This document shows positions 39,301-48,737 of a stretch of 64,000 nucleotides of DNA, piece by piece (the stretch's first letter is position 1; every line of letters starts with the position of its first letter). The notes under the pieces were generated by a model, which saw only the letters and a list, made by a program, of their open reading frames with translations, was not told the origin of the DNA and did not search any database. The translations under genes were made by a program, and so were the position numbers. This DNA is from Chaetorhynchus papuensis (Eukaryota; Chordata; Aves; Passeriformes; Rhipiduridae), in contig VWYX01000624.1 of assembly GCA_013396525.1 (NCBI GenBank), positions 430,815 to 494,814 of the forward strand, given 5' to 3'.

Positions 39301-42300
39301 GCCACTCAGCCGATCCTGCCGGCGCTGATAAAGCTTGGAGGCTGCCAGCCCCCGGAGCCTCAGGCCGGCCATGGCACCCAAGGCCTCTCTGCAGGGGAAT
39401 GCAGGGACACAACTGGAGCAACAGAAGCAGCACCGATACTCAATGAGTCACCTTCCTTTGGGGAGTTGCTTTTACATTTAGGAAGAGCTAAAGCAGGATG
39501 CATGGACCCCCAATCCAGCATTTTTTCTTACAATGTGTCTGCGATTTTGCCATATTCTTAAAGATCTGACAACCTCTTTCCTGTATTCCAGTAGTAATTA
39601 CCTATTTAATGCAGCACACTAGGGGCTACATCAGCACCTCATTCTGTGCTAGCCTTGCAGAATGCATCTGTATAAATGTCACAAGTGAGGTAAAAAAATA
39701 AATCCTGAGTCTTCACGTAATTAAGCCACTTAATTCAAGAAAACTTTCTGAAAGCACAGAGAAATGCATACAGGCAAAGCACATTACTAGAGCTCTTGAC
39801 AGCTCTTGTTTGCTGCAGACCAGTTTCTGACCCTGGCATCATCATGTGCTTCCCTGCAGGCTGCTGTACCACACTGTTGGGGTTTTAGGAGTTCTCCTTT
39901 TGTTTTTGTTTTTCTTTTTCTCTTAAAGAATTTTCCCCATACTGTTTCCACAAGACAAATTACTGAGTACTTATGAGAGACAAAAAAGACCTGGCCACAG
40001 GGGGAGGGGTCCAACTGGCTACTCTCTTTCACCTGGGGTTTTCTCATGTAGGGCAGGGGATGCTGCAAGATTTGAACTGGGAAAAAGGGGCTGGGTACAG
40101 CCCCTAGCTCTGTTGTTCTCACAGTGTTCGGAGGGAGAGAAGGGCTGCTGACGTTGTGGAGAGTTCGTCGCCGCTGCAGGTTTCTGCTTTCTGCTGCCTC
40201 CCTTCTACCGTGAGTGTAGCTTGCTCACTGGAGTGGCTGTTACACTGGGACCCTAACACCCTACCTCACTAAAAGAGGGACTTTTTCACCAGCTGCTCCA
40301 GTGCCTCAGGGAAAACACTGGGATCCCAAGCCTGCCTTTCCCTGCCCTGCTGGGAGCAGGGCCACAGCCACTCTGCCCCCACTGTTCCTTTGCCCTTGCT
40401 TTGAGCCTTCACTACACTATAGCTCCTCATGCCCTGCCTGTCAAGACCTCCCGGGATTCCCACTGCAGCTCCGGAGTTTGATACATCTCGTCTGCCACCC
40501 AGGATTTGTGCTCGCCCCTGCTGTTCCAGCCTGCTGTTCCTGAGGGTCCAGCCGGGCACCGGGATCGGCTGCCCAGGGGGTTTGTGAAGCTTTTCGCCCA
40601 TCCCTTCCCAGGACCCCAAGCCGCCACTGCCGTGTGCTCCCTGAGCTCGCTCCGCAGCGCCCCCTGCAGCCGCCGGGGAACCATCGCACCCGCCCTGCTC
40701 ACCGGGAGCCGCCAGCGCCCCTGCCGGCTGTGACCAGAACTGCACCAAAGGGGAAAGGGCCTGGCAGCTGAGAAGGGTGCACTGGGTGTGGTTCTGTTTG
40801 CTGTTACTGCCTTAGTTACTGGAGTTTGTTTGTGTTGTTATACATATATGTGTGTGTGTATATATATATAAAAAAGTAAAGAACTGTTATTCCTACTCCT
40901 CATATCTTTGTGTGAATGCCCCTTAATTTCAAAACTGTAACAATTCAGAGGGAAGGTGGTTGCATTTTTCATTTCAAGGGAGGCTCCTGCCTTCCTTGGC
41001 AGACACCTGTCTTTCAAACCAAGACACACACCATGTCCTAAGGATACTGTAAACAACAGAGCTGTTTCTTCCATTTGAACAAAGCATATTACAAGAAACA
41101 AAGTTGTGAAGACTTCTGCTCTCTGGACTCACTGCAGCTGGCAGCACTGGCACACAGCAGAGGGTCAGGAAGCAGGGAGAAAGAACATACTTGGCATTCC
41201 AGTCTCCAGAGCTCTCTGGCCTTCAAGCATTACCATGTAAAATATCATAAGTGTCATTACCAACAAATTACTTTTTAGTAAATTGAAAAAAAAAAAAAAA
41301 AGGAAAGAAAAAAAAGAGAGGATTTTTGTAGCATGAGCATGAAATACAGCTTGGCAAGCTACGGAGGAAAAAAAAACCGAGAAGACTGATGACTTCATGA
41401 ATTCTAAATGAATATTAACCAGCAGGAATCTCTTCTGACTCTTAAAGAAAAACAGAAGGGTTTACTGAGGCTCAGCAGAACAGGCATGAATAAAGAACAA
41501 CATACTTTCAAAACCACAAATCAGCAACCTTAAAATCTACAATGCACCTCACATTTCCTTGGAGTTTCAGCTCCTGACCTGACAGCAATCTGCCACTATT
41601 ATTTCTTTCAGACTGTAAGTGTGGTTTATCAATTTCTATTTTATAATATAAATGGAATAAAGAAAAATGTCCTCCATACTGGGTGTCTCTGCTGACCTTT
41701 GAAATTTTAGAGCAAGAAACCATTTTGAAATGTAAGATTAAATCACCTTTTTACTTCTAGCACAAAGCAAAATATTAAATTGCCAAAAGATTAATCTCCC
41801 TTATCCTTAAGCAATCTGACAAAAACCCTCCTCTCTCAAACACTTAAGCTTTTACCTGACTCATATGACATGATTTTACTGGTTTTCAAACAACCACTCT
41901 TCCATGGAAACTATGACTGTCTTCTTCAAAAGGGAAGATGAGGGGATTAAAGAAAAAAACAAAACAAAAGCACAACAGCAATCATCCTGTCTTCCCATCC
42001 CTCAACACAAGCTCGTTCACTCACTCCTCTCTTGCCACCTTACACATAAAGAGTGAAAATGCATGGGTTTGTTTTTTCTTTCCCTCTTGACAGACTGCTT
42101 TTAAGAGACAGGGCTGATGCCAAAATCTTACAGGTGGTTACTTTCTGGGCCAAAGCAGAGAAGAAAGCAGCCAGACTTCTTTCAGACATATTCAGGTTCC
42201 TCCTCAGAAAAGCAGCTCTATGGCCCCAGAACAGACTTAAGGACCTTTTTATCTGGAGAGCCACAGAGAGCAGATTTAGATCAAAAGATTAAGATTAAAA

Positions 42301-45300
42301 CCACATTTTCAATACAGAAGAGCAGAAATGCCTGCTTCCAACTCAGAGAGACAAGATATCTCTTATTTGATGCAGGTACTTTCTACTCAGCACCAAGAAC
42401 CTTTCATAACATTGTCACTTATACTCCCTCCTCCTTCAAACCTTTTTACTTGCAACTGCTTCATGCACAGCAGCAGCAGCTCTCTACTGAACCAAAAAAA
42501 GCACCTAACCAGCTAGCCTAATTGAAAATAATATACTGTTATTTCTTACCTCCACTGGATTAGGAACAATCAATAAGCATATCTGTAAATGCAGCTGCTC
42601 TTCTTTTGTTGACTACAGGAAGTACATAGGCGTATCCAGATCCCAATTCGACCAAGTATAGTGATAACAAAAATGTCTTACAAAAATAATTATGGTCTGA
42701 AACATGCACCTGGGAATTTTTTTTTCTTGGGCTTTGTATTAGATTAAATTCTAAAAGCAACACAAAACAGTCCAGGCATTTTTTACCTTTGGGTTTTGTA
42801 ATCAACACCACAGCAGCAAAGTCTTAAAGGAAACTCTCTTCTATTCTCGTTTAATTTCTACTTTGGGCATTTGACAACATTTTGCTCACTGGTCATTCAC
42901 AGATTCTCTTTCTTAGGAATAAGCCCATTATGAAGACAAAGAAAAATAAAACAACAAAGCCCAGCCAAGCAAACAAAAATAATCAACCCCACCTCAAACT
43001 CCAACAATCCTCAAAAAGGCAAAAGTCAAAATGAACAGATGGACTAAATACATCAAATACAATTCTAGAAGCGGTCTTCCCTTATTTATTGGTAAGAAGT
43101 ACCATAGTTAATTCCTAAATGCTCCAAAAATCACATCAACTGTATTTACCAACACTGAAAAACACAGAAAGACTGCTGAGAAACATACTGGTTTTACATC
43201 TAACACACTATCTCTTATACACAATACGTTTTTAAATGTAGTTAAAACAACATGTAACCTCATAAAACTAAAGAGTGTGACCAGCAGGTCAGGGAGGTGG
43301 TTCTCTTCCTTTACTTCCCCAATAGCCCAGCCCAGAGCTGGAAGTCACAAATACTATTTCTAAATCCAATTATCTAGTTACCAGTTTTCTCTAACAAAAC
43401 ACAATCCTCACACTGTAAAAATGTAACTAGTGATATGTGTAAGATTTGCTAAATAGTTACCTAATTTTAATATTTTTTTTCTATGAGTATACAAAAAGAA
43501 AGGTGTGCACTTCTTTTTCCTGGAGTTATATTTTTCCCTAATGCTAAAAATCAGTAAGTCAAATCACTGCAGTCTTTTAAATTCAGGAGATGCCCTCTGC
43601 AGCCAAATGAGACAGAACATGATGAAAATTGAGTTATTTTTCATATATTTTAATACAAATAATGCATCAGTAATCACAGTACCTAGAAGAGACTCCTTTC
43701 GTATTTCTACTTCACAAGAAAGGTGAAGTGAAAAAGAATACTGTTTCAGCATCTCGTGTTTTCCAATCTTTCTCACTTTAGTACACTGTAAAACAACACA
43801 GTCATTCCTCTGTGTCAACAGTTTCAAGACCAAAGGCACGTTTATGTCCCGTTCCTGGCTCAGGAAAAGTTCCCACTGATGGATATTGTGGGGATGCTCC
43901 AGCTGTGAAGCAGTTCATCTCCTCCCAAAACCCTGAAAACCCCACGTCTCAAAAGCTGGAGAACATCTGACCACACAATGTCAGCAGACTGGAAGAATAA
44001 CAGACACGGAACATCTGGGTACCACTCAGCAGAGTGACCTGTAGCTGAATCTAAGGAAGAACATTCCCAATGATGAATTCTTTCGAATGCTGTAGGAGTC
44101 TGTCCCAGCCTGAAAAACAACACTGAACACGGTGCTAGTCAACGGCATTGGCCAGGCAAGGTGCTGAGCAGTGCAACTTTTCACACTGTAAAGCTTTGTT
44201 GAGAAACTACTACCCTGAATGGATGATACGATTAACAATGAAACAGTCCGCTGAGTTACAGCTGTGACAAACAACTTGGATAGAACAGTTAATTGTCCTG
44301 TCCTGGGAATGACAGCAGACATAACTTTAGAAATGTTCATAGCTGCCAAACTTCCCAGGACAAACATTTCTGAAAACATTAAATAATACCCATGTTCACT
44401 TTTCACAAGCTAAAGCCAAGGCCTGCTCATTTTAACAACCCTCTGAAGTAAACCCAAGGAAAAGGAGACAGAAGTCCTGCATCACTTGGAACTGCACACT
44501 TTGCAGCGTCTCAGCTACCTTGGAACCCCCCCACCCAGGCTCGCACTTCACATCCGAGCTTCTCACTGAATAGTTGCACTTTAACAGGCAAGTTCCAGTG
44601 GAAGCACGGAGAGAAGACAAGGATTACTGTCCACCGGCACTTCCCACTGTCCTCCTGAGTGACTTCACCCAAGGTAAGCCTGTCATTCTAAACAGTACCA
44701 TGCCACAGTTCTGTAAAAATAAAATCAGCTGGGTTCGTACAACCACAATTCTTGCCAAGTCCTCCCCATCTTGTCTCCATTTAAGAGCTGGATGGGTACC
44801 CATGACCTGTGAACATTTAAGGCTGAGTCTTCCTCTAGCTGTAAGAAAATGAACGTAAACTTGTAAATACGCACCTGTTTCACATGTCAAAAAAATAAAA
44901 AAGAGACCATTAAAGACACGAGGCAAAACCCAGAAGAGCTTTGAACATGTATAATCACCCACAAACATCAATTTTTCATCACAGAGACCAAAAATAACAC
45001 ATTCCCAAATCACAGATGAGCACACACAATTATTCAGCAGGTTCTCACACCCAAGAACTCACTAATCAGGATCCCTTTTGAATAATCGTAAAAAGCTGCA
45101 TAATACAAACATCAAAACTTGACACAAAAGGAAAGTGAATACTTATACACAAAGTGCTCTGGATCCATTTCAGTATTCCTAATCATGAAGAGCAATGCTT
45201 CAGAACTACAGTAAGATAGTAGGATTCATGAGGATGAGTATCCTAAAAACGGCACCCTGCTAATAGTATTACTTCTTCACGCTTCTCATGTCCACAACAT

Positions 45301-46009
45301 TTCACAAAAGCAAGCTTATTTTTACGAACTGCTTTATAACGTCTTGGTTTTACTTTACAGATGGGAGAAAAAAGTGACATTAAAGCACTTGTGCAAACCC
45401 TCGCAAAATGCCAGTAAATGCCTTCCCCACTCCTCATTTACAACTGTCAATTAAGATGCTTTACAGTGTTCTCCACTGTCAGATAGCATGAGAGGAGAAT
45501 CAAGCTCCAGATTTAAACAGCTCCTGGAACATGTTAACTCCAAGGCCAGCTCGAAGAAGAGGAGAGTGAATCTGTGGGCAGAGGGGCTGCGTGCGTATCA
45601 GTGAGAAGGGCCCGACGGGGCGGTGTGGGGCACACCAGGCACAGGCTGCCAGCCTGGGTCACGCCATGCGGCCACAGAGAGCCCGGCTGCTAAGCAGGCA
45701 CTGCTCACATCTACAGCTGCTCCCGCCCAGTTCTGCCTCTGGTCTGCCCTCCGCTGTGTCCCCGCGCAGGGTTCAGACACAGCGGAGCAGCTCTGCGCTC
45801 GCACCCCTGGCCAGAGCATGCCCCGCTCCGCCCGAGTCTCACAGCAGCAAAGAGTCGTCCCCCGACCCTTCCAACCAGGCCCCCCATGGAGTTACCCAGG
45901 GCGAGAAGGAGCTGTTCCCGACACGTCACGGCCTGCCCAGGGCGGTGAAGGCTGGCACGGCCCAGACCCCCGCCCGGCTCCCCTGTGCCCGGCCTCACCT
46001 GCCCGTCAT
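16402..46009 (-). CDS. LIMS2: PINCH-2 / LIM and senescent cell antigen-like domain protein 2, complete
   Basis: Ten coding exons on the minus strand in transcript order: 46009-45999 (ATG, MTG plus AG), 31375-31216, 30281-30215, 29908-29788, 20862-20713, 19857-19707, 18651-18559, 17657-17609, 17422-17347 and 16549-16402 (TAA). All junctions are GT-AG and in phase, totalling 1026 nt or 341 residues, the length I recall for human LIMS2. Five LIM domains can be followed through their Cys/His pairs (for example CERCQTRF, HENCFVCAQC, CHDKMGIPICGAC, HFVCAKCEKPF, CYNCSHV, CFSCSTC). PINCH proteins are cytoplasmic adaptors; LIM1 binds integrin-linked kinase in the ILK-PINCH-parvin focal-adhesion complex. 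The C-terminus (LKKLSEL...DLNSA) fits LIMS2 rather than LIMS1. Intron 4 contains GPR17 on the opposite strand; intron 1 is 14.6 kb. No lesion was seen. Confidence 0.95.
18751..18950 (-). repeat. CR1 LINE 3' fragment
   Basis: Reads ATCACAGAATAGTTTGGCTT then GGAAGGGACCTTAAGG, followed by the degenerate body (GGGATGGGGCAGCCACAGCT, CTGTGCCAGGGCCTCA). This is the reverse complement of a typical avian CR1 3' region. It sits in the LIMS2 intron just upstream of exon 7. Confidence 0.85.
19075..19215. repeat. Diverged repeat copy A, paired with 23598-23740
   Basis: About 140 bp here aligns by eye, in the same orientation, with 23598-23740. Shared blocks include CTTGTGGA, TCTTGCTTGTTTC, TTCAAATGAGCAG and a CAGCCCT/AAGCCCT-GGAGGC stretch. 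Identity is roughly 70 percent with few gaps, and weaker similarity extends on both sides. I do not recognise the family. Confidence 0.6.
22359..22372. promoter_or_regulatory. RFX X-box-like imperfect inverted repeat
   Basis: GTTACCATAGCAGC resembles the RFX X-box (two half sites such as GTTGCCATGGCAAC). It lies about 370 bp upstream of the putative GPR17 TATA box. Motif match only. Confidence 0.3.
22734..22745 (+). promoter_or_regulatory. GPR17: Palindromic TATA element, candidate GPR17 promoter
   Basis: CTCTATATAGAG is a perfect 12-bp palindrome containing TATATA (22737-22742). A pyrimidine-rich CTCAGCA start-site-like sequence follows about 25 bp later, then a clean donor at 22910|22911. 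The position, on the GPR17 strand and 4 kb upstream of its coding exon, suits a promoter for a spliced GPR17 transcript. A palindromic TATA could also fire on the other strand. Confidence 0.45.
22768..22910 (+). other. GPR17: Putative GPR17 5' non-coding exon
   Basis: About 143 bp between the inferred start site and a consensus donor (AAAGAG|GTAAGA at 22910/22911). It has no long reading frame. Candidate acceptors in front of the GPR17 coding exon are TTTCACATTTAG near 26921 and CACAAACCCAG near 26880. GPR17 is known in mammals to have upstream non-coding exons within the LIMS2 locus. The exon itself is an inference from signals. Confidence 0.45.
23598..23740. repeat. Diverged repeat copy B, paired with 19075-19215
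   Basis: Direct-orientation partner of the 19.1-kb copy, 4.5 kb away. The two copies lie on either side of the putative GPR17 promoter and exon. The divergence suggests an old duplication or two insertions of an old repeat family. Confidence 0.6.
26953..27984 (+). CDS. GPR17: Uracil nucleotide/cysteinyl leukotriene receptor-like GPR17
   Basis: A single uninterrupted exon of 343 codons. It encodes a rhodopsin-class GPCR of the P2Y/CysLT group. The first 20 residues carry two overlapping N-glycosylation sites (NCS, NQS). Seven hydrophobic segments are visible: TM1 with GNALALWLF, TM2 LMHLAVADLSFVL, TM3 ending in SVDRFLAIVHP (DRF in place of DRY, usual for this branch), TM6 with FVPYHVNR, and TM7 NGAFDPIVYFF (DPxxY form of NPxxY). 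The C-terminus ends EGKTNESSLSAKSEL, which matches mammalian GPR17 closely as I recall it. In mammals it marks and restrains maturing oligodendrocyte precursors. It lies antisense in LIMS2 intron 4, as in other vertebrates. The start Met gives a protein close in length to human GPR17. Confidence 0.97.
   Translation: MNGPADSSLLFNCSNQSNFALETSEQCGKETHLENMLFATFYFLDFILAFAGNALALWLFIWDQKSGTPANIFLMHLAVADLSFVLILPTRLVYHFSGNHWPFGEIPCRLTGFLFYLNMYASIYFLMCISVDRFLAIVHPVKSIKLRRSRYAHVACVFLWVIVGVAMAPLLLSVQTVQMKNTTVCLQLYREKASRHALVSLAVAFTFPFVTTVTCYLLIIRSLKSGNRVEKHLKEKAVKMIIMVLMIFLICFVPYHVNRYIYILHYIGTKASCETQHLLALSNRITSCLTSLNGAFDPIVYFFVAEKFREALCNLFCVKKTVMLPQTYEGKTNESSLSAKSEL
29332..29337 (+). terminator. GPR17: Candidate GPR17 polyadenylation signal
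   Basis: ATTAAA in CTGAATTAAATGC, 1.35 kb after the GPR17 stop and 450 bp before LIMS2 exon 4 on the other strand. No canonical AATAAA was noticed earlier on this strand, so the assignment is tentative. Confidence 0.3.
30835..30958 (+). repeat. CR1 LINE 3' end
   Basis: Reads GGCCAGGTTGGACAGCGCTT, CCTGCCCATGGCAGGGTTTG and CCCTTCCAACCCAAGCC, ending in ATTTTGTGATTCTGTGATGA. This is a canonical avian CR1 3' terminus with its short tandem tail, in plus orientation inside LIMS2 intron 2. Confidence 0.9.
31376..36338. other. LIMS2 intron 1, proximal part
   Basis: Intron sequence with no recognised coding content. The open frames (for example 35272-35751 plus and 35517-35930 minus) overlap, lack domain motifs and have no splice context. 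The only notable items are the dyad at 33.7 kb and a few A/T-rich tracts. Confidence 0.6.
33680..33710. promoter_or_regulatory. Octamer plus AP-1 dyad cluster in LIMS2 intron 1
   Basis: ATGCAAAT (33680-33687), the exact POU octamer, is followed by a perfect inverted repeat TAATGAGT-GTG-ACTCATTA (33692-33710). The dyad contains the exact AP-1 site TGACTCA (33701-33707). Such a compact cluster is compatible with an enhancer. This is motif evidence only. Confidence 0.35.
36339..36386 (+). repeat. (CAG)16 trinucleotide repeat
   Basis: Sixteen uninterrupted CAG units on the plus strand, (CTG)16 in the LIMS2 primary transcript, inside intron 1. A plus-strand open frame across it (36256-36477) would read a serine run, but nothing else supports coding. 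The tract is likely length-polymorphic. Confidence 0.95.
37896..38970. mobile_element. Solo endogenous-retrovirus LTR, 1,075 bp, TSD AGCAC
   Basis: Starts TGTCATGGTTTGACACTGGC and ends CATGCAAAACCAACACA, so it has TG...CA termini. It is flanked by the 5-bp direct repeat AGCAC (37891-37895 and 38971-38975). The interior holds the GC-rich reiterated units (CCACGGG, GCTCCAGC/CTGCAG, TCCTCCCAGAACTGCTGC) typical of an LTR family I recognise as abundant in passerines. Overlapping long open frames on both strands at 38.08-38.77 kb come from this low-complexity GC-rich interior and are not genes. A 5-bp TSD and no internal region fit a solo LTR. An AATAAA on the minus strand near 38.07 kb hints that the LTR reads minus. 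Confidence 0.85.
39875..41026 (+). mobile_element. Solo endogenous-retrovirus LTR, 1,152 bp, TSD CACAC
   Basis: Starts TGTTGGGGTTTTAGGAGTTC and ends CTTTCAAACCAAGACA, with a CACAC duplication at 39870-39874 and 41027-41031. The right duplication lies in a short CA run, so it is weaker evidence than the neighbour's. The last 740 bp are homologous to 52300-53002 (shared GTGCCTCAGGGAAA, GCGCCCCCTGCAG, CTTCCTTGGCAGACA blocks). It contains a (TG)n/(TA)n tract near 40.84-40.87 kb. Orientation is taken from similarity to the second copy and is tentative. Confidence 0.8.
41032..45589. other. LIMS2 intron 1, distal part, no gene recognised
   Basis: No domain-bearing frame, RNA gene or confident repeat was recognised. 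Minus-strand frames at 43860-44406 and 44624-45025 show no recognisable family and have no supporting splice signals. Confidence 0.55.
45999..46009 (-). CDS. LIMS2: LIMS2 first coding exon, 11 nt
   Basis: On the minus strand ATGACGGGCAG is followed by the donor GTGAGG. Joined to the next exon (acceptor CAG|TAATATGTCTG at 31375) it reads MTGSNMSDALAN, the N-terminus I recall for human LIMS2. The phase match (AG plus T gives Ser) across a 14.6-kb intron supports the call. A second Met lies two codons into exon 2 and could serve an alternative transcript. Confidence 0.85.
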
Positions 46010-46159
46010 GGCGGCGAACCCCACGCTGCCGCCGAGGGGCTGCGGGGCGGGACAGGCGGCTCGGCCCCGCCGCTACGGCCCCGGCGGGCAGCGCTGACCC
46101 CGCCCCGCCCCGGCGGCGGCCCCGGTCCCTTGGGCGTGGGCGGGCACCGCAGCCCGCGG

Positions 46160-46166
46160 TGACTCA
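46160..46166. promoter_or_regulatory. AP-1 consensus upstream of LIMS2
   Basis: TGACTCA, an exact AP-1 site, about 150 bp upstream of the LIMS2 start codon within the CpG island. Confidence 0.35.
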
Positions 46167-46197
46167 GGGCAGCCCCCCCGGACCTGCGCATACTTTT

Positions 46198-46207
46198 CCT
46201 ATAAAGG
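46198..46207. promoter_or_regulatory. CArG box (SRF site) upstream of LIMS2
   Basis: CCTATAAAGG matches CC(A/T)6GG exactly, about 190 bp upstream of the LIMS2 ATG. A near-match (CCATATTTCT on the minus strand) follows within 20 bp. SRF controls many focal-adhesion and muscle genes, which fits LIMS2 biology. The TATAAA core could instead serve as a TATA box on the plus strand. Confidence 0.45.
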
Positions 46208-46560
46208 GAAAGAAATATGGAATAACGAGCCGGCGGAGCGGAAGGAGGGTGGAGGGGGGAGAGAAGGGAAGGAGGGGGAGGAGGCACGGCCCCTGCCCTG
46301 CCGTCGAAGCTGCTTCGCCCCATCTGGTAGTAAACACATTGCAGCCACTATGAGTGTGGGGTGGAGGGGGCAGCGCTGGCCGAGCCGCTACCTGGTGCGC
46401 AGTGACATACACCGCACTGACGTGATTTTGTTCCTGTGATCAAAGCAGCCGCGCTTCCAGCCTGTTCCGCGTGCTGCTTATCCCTGCACACACCCCCGCG
46501 GCGAGGGGAAGCGCCTTCCCGGCGTTTTATCCTTCGGGTCCCGAAGACACGTCTGGAAGG

Positions 46561-47498
46561 CTTCTAGAAAGTGGTCATGGCAACCATTGCTGCTGAAGAA
46601 TGAGGTACCGCACTCCCCAAGGAGGGCCCCTCTAAGTGCGACGTTTTTGATAACATGTAATCCCTTCTTGCCCATGGTCAACCGTTCTCTTACGTAAAGT
46701 AATCAACCAAATGTCATAGGAAGTTTCTGCCCAAAGGCAATTTCAAACTTTGTTTTCATCTTGTGAGATAGCCTGGTATGCTGTGAATCACCATTGCTAC
46801 GTGTATTGTCGCATCTTGAGGGTGATGATAGAAACTCCGTCTGTGCTCTCTGTGTTTTCTGGTGTCCAAACAATCTCATTTTTCAGCCCTACAGTAAACA
46901 TTTTAAATCGTACAAGTTAAATTAGCATCTGGTGGTTTTATTTCTTACTTAAACCAGGGTGAAGAATTGAGTTAGATGGTTTTATTTTGGTTCAATGTTC
47001 AGTTGAGGAAAGGGTAATAGAGACTATTAATAAGAACAATTTAACAGATTTGGCTGAGCGCACAGTAGTAGACAAGCTCTTAGTAGTTCTCTGCATCCCT
47101 AGTCCCTCTTGTAACAGTTTCTGAATGCCAATATATCATCTCTCTACCCTCGCAGTTCTCCTTTAGAGAGAAGCAGAGATTACTAGGATTGGATGTGCAA
47201 GGGAGACTCCAGGCGTTTCCAAGGGTGCTGAGAGGAGCACAATGCAGGGCAGCGCTCAGCCTTGAGCAATCTCCCAGCTACTGGGCCATCACCCCAACCA
47301 TTCCTCTTGCCTCCTACATCTGGGTGGGCTTCTGTAAATTGTATCAACCTCAAATAGAATCTTTCTCTTACTTGATCTACATTTTGAATGTGACACAATC
47401 TTCCTTCCAGCTGTTAAAACCAAGAACTGTCACCACTTGTTACTGCTGAGCTCTCACAGTCATTTCACGAAGCACAGCTGGAGCATAGACATAACTGT
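46561..47498. other. Gene-free spacer upstream of LIMS2
   Basis: No coding exon, RNA gene or clear repeat recognised. It forms the boundary between the conserved gene block and the repeat-rich right part of the window. Confidence 0.5.
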
Positions 47499-47520
47499 CC
47501 CCCCCCCCCCCCCCCCCCCC
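47499..47520 (+). repeat. C22 homopolymer
   Basis: A pure run of 22 C. True length is uncertain because such runs are error-prone in sequencing and assembly. The G-rich strand could form quadruplex-like structure. Confidence 0.9.
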
Positions 47521-47693
47521 AGACCCCTTGTCTGACAGCTTTCCCTGTTCCCTCTTCAAGCAAATATGCCTGTTACAGACTGGTTTGAACACAGAAGAGT
47601 AAAGAAAACTAAGTCTCTGTGATTAAAACAGATCAAATCCAGAAAGGTTCGACATATACCCAAAAAGCATGATTAAAACCAAATGAGATTAGA

Positions 47694-48480
47694 TGTTGGT
47701 GCCAAAAAACTTGATATATTTTATTTAATAGTAAAAGAGGCAAAGAAAAAGAAAAGAAAAAGAGGCATGCATGGGTGGGGGGATAGGGAGAGAGTGACAG
47801 GGGTTAAGTAGAAACATATCACCCTTCCGAGGGTCCCAATGACTTCTTGTTGCTCCCCTCTTCTTGGTGGTGAGGGTCCCTGTGCCGAAAAATATAGAAT
47901 CCAATGGATTAATACACGTTTGGGCCAGGTGGGAACACCCACATGCCTCCCTGGGGAGAGCAAGTTTGGCACTGTGGGTCTATTGCATCATGTTGCAGTG
48001 CTCTGATGCAGGGTCTGGGGACCCTTTTGCGGGGGACCTTTGATGGGCCTTGACACCCCCTCTGCTCTCCTTCACGTGAATGCAGCTTTTCCCAGGGTGA
48101 AGGAGTCCCTGCAGCTGGGCCGGTCTGCACAGTGGATGATGGGCATTCACTGCCTCAGACAAGAGGCTTTTTCACTACACATCCAAAACCTCTCCTCCAC
48201 CCCCCCTTTGGTGTGAGGGTCTGTTCGAGCCTGGCAGCTAATAGCCCCAGGGCTGTGGTCTCCATCCTGAAGGTGCTAAGCCTGATCCCTCCGTGAAAGT
48301 ATTCTTCTCCCCCAGCCCAGACTTGAGTTACTTTATCTTATCTCCATCAACAAATAGTCCAGGGCCCCATTCAGGGTTTTGGTGGTTTTCTCTGCAGCTT
48401 TTATACAGTTTTGCTATTATAGGCAAAAGTCCTTAATGAAAATATTTAAGCCATAAATTCTAACATTTCAGTCTCCAACA
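47694..48480 (-). mobile_element. LTR-like unit, 787 bp, minus orientation
   Basis: The ends are inverted (TGTTGG at 47694, CCAACA at 48475-48480). Read on the minus strand it has TATAAAA (48399-48405) near one end and AATAAA (47720-47725) 26 nt before the other, the order expected of an LTR. Flanking 5-mers (TTAGA and ACGCC) do not match, so no target-site duplication is visible. It may be a decayed, recombined or partial copy. Confidence 0.5.
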
Positions 48481-48737
48481 ACGCCTTTCCTTGAAAGTTC
48501 TTTTGCATCCCTCTAAAGACGTGAAAAGCAGCAGCTACAGATGGCGGAATGCGTCAGGGACCAAAGCTGGGTCGAAGGCCTATCCTATTTGGTCCACTGT
48601 TGTGTACGTCAACAAGATAATGTGGAAGAAGATCTTATTGTTAGTTGGCAGGACTTTAACCTTCCGAAATGAAACTATGTATTGGTCACCTGGTGGGATT
48701 CAACCTGTGAAAGAAAAATAATACACGATAAAGCCGT

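Larger units (their letters stand above)
45590..46560. promoter_or_regulatory. LIMS2: CpG island and LIMS2 promoter region
   Basis: A dense GC- and CpG-rich block contrasts with AT-rich surroundings. It contains the LIMS2 start codon (46009 on the minus strand) and a GC-box cluster (CCCCGCCCCGCCCC near 46098-46112). Upstream elements are listed separately. Open frames of 100-180 codons on both strands here are GC-bias artefacts. A divergent plus-strand transcript is possible, but I see no coding exon for one. Confidence 0.85.

Noticed and set aside
16402..46009. LIMS1 (PINCH-1) instead of LIMS2
   Set aside because: The C-terminal extension ending DLNSA and the nested GPR17 fit LIMS2; the LIMS1 C-terminus I recall is shorter and different.
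45591..46412. Proline/arginine-rich open frames of 80-180 codons on both strands
   Set aside because: These are typical CpG-island artefacts overlapping the LIMS2 start region. They have no domain similarity and no matching splice pattern.
48491..48721. 76-codon plus-strand frame between two LTR-like units
   Set aside because: It was considered as a piece of envelope or pol. No motif supports either and its ends fall at LTR boundaries.
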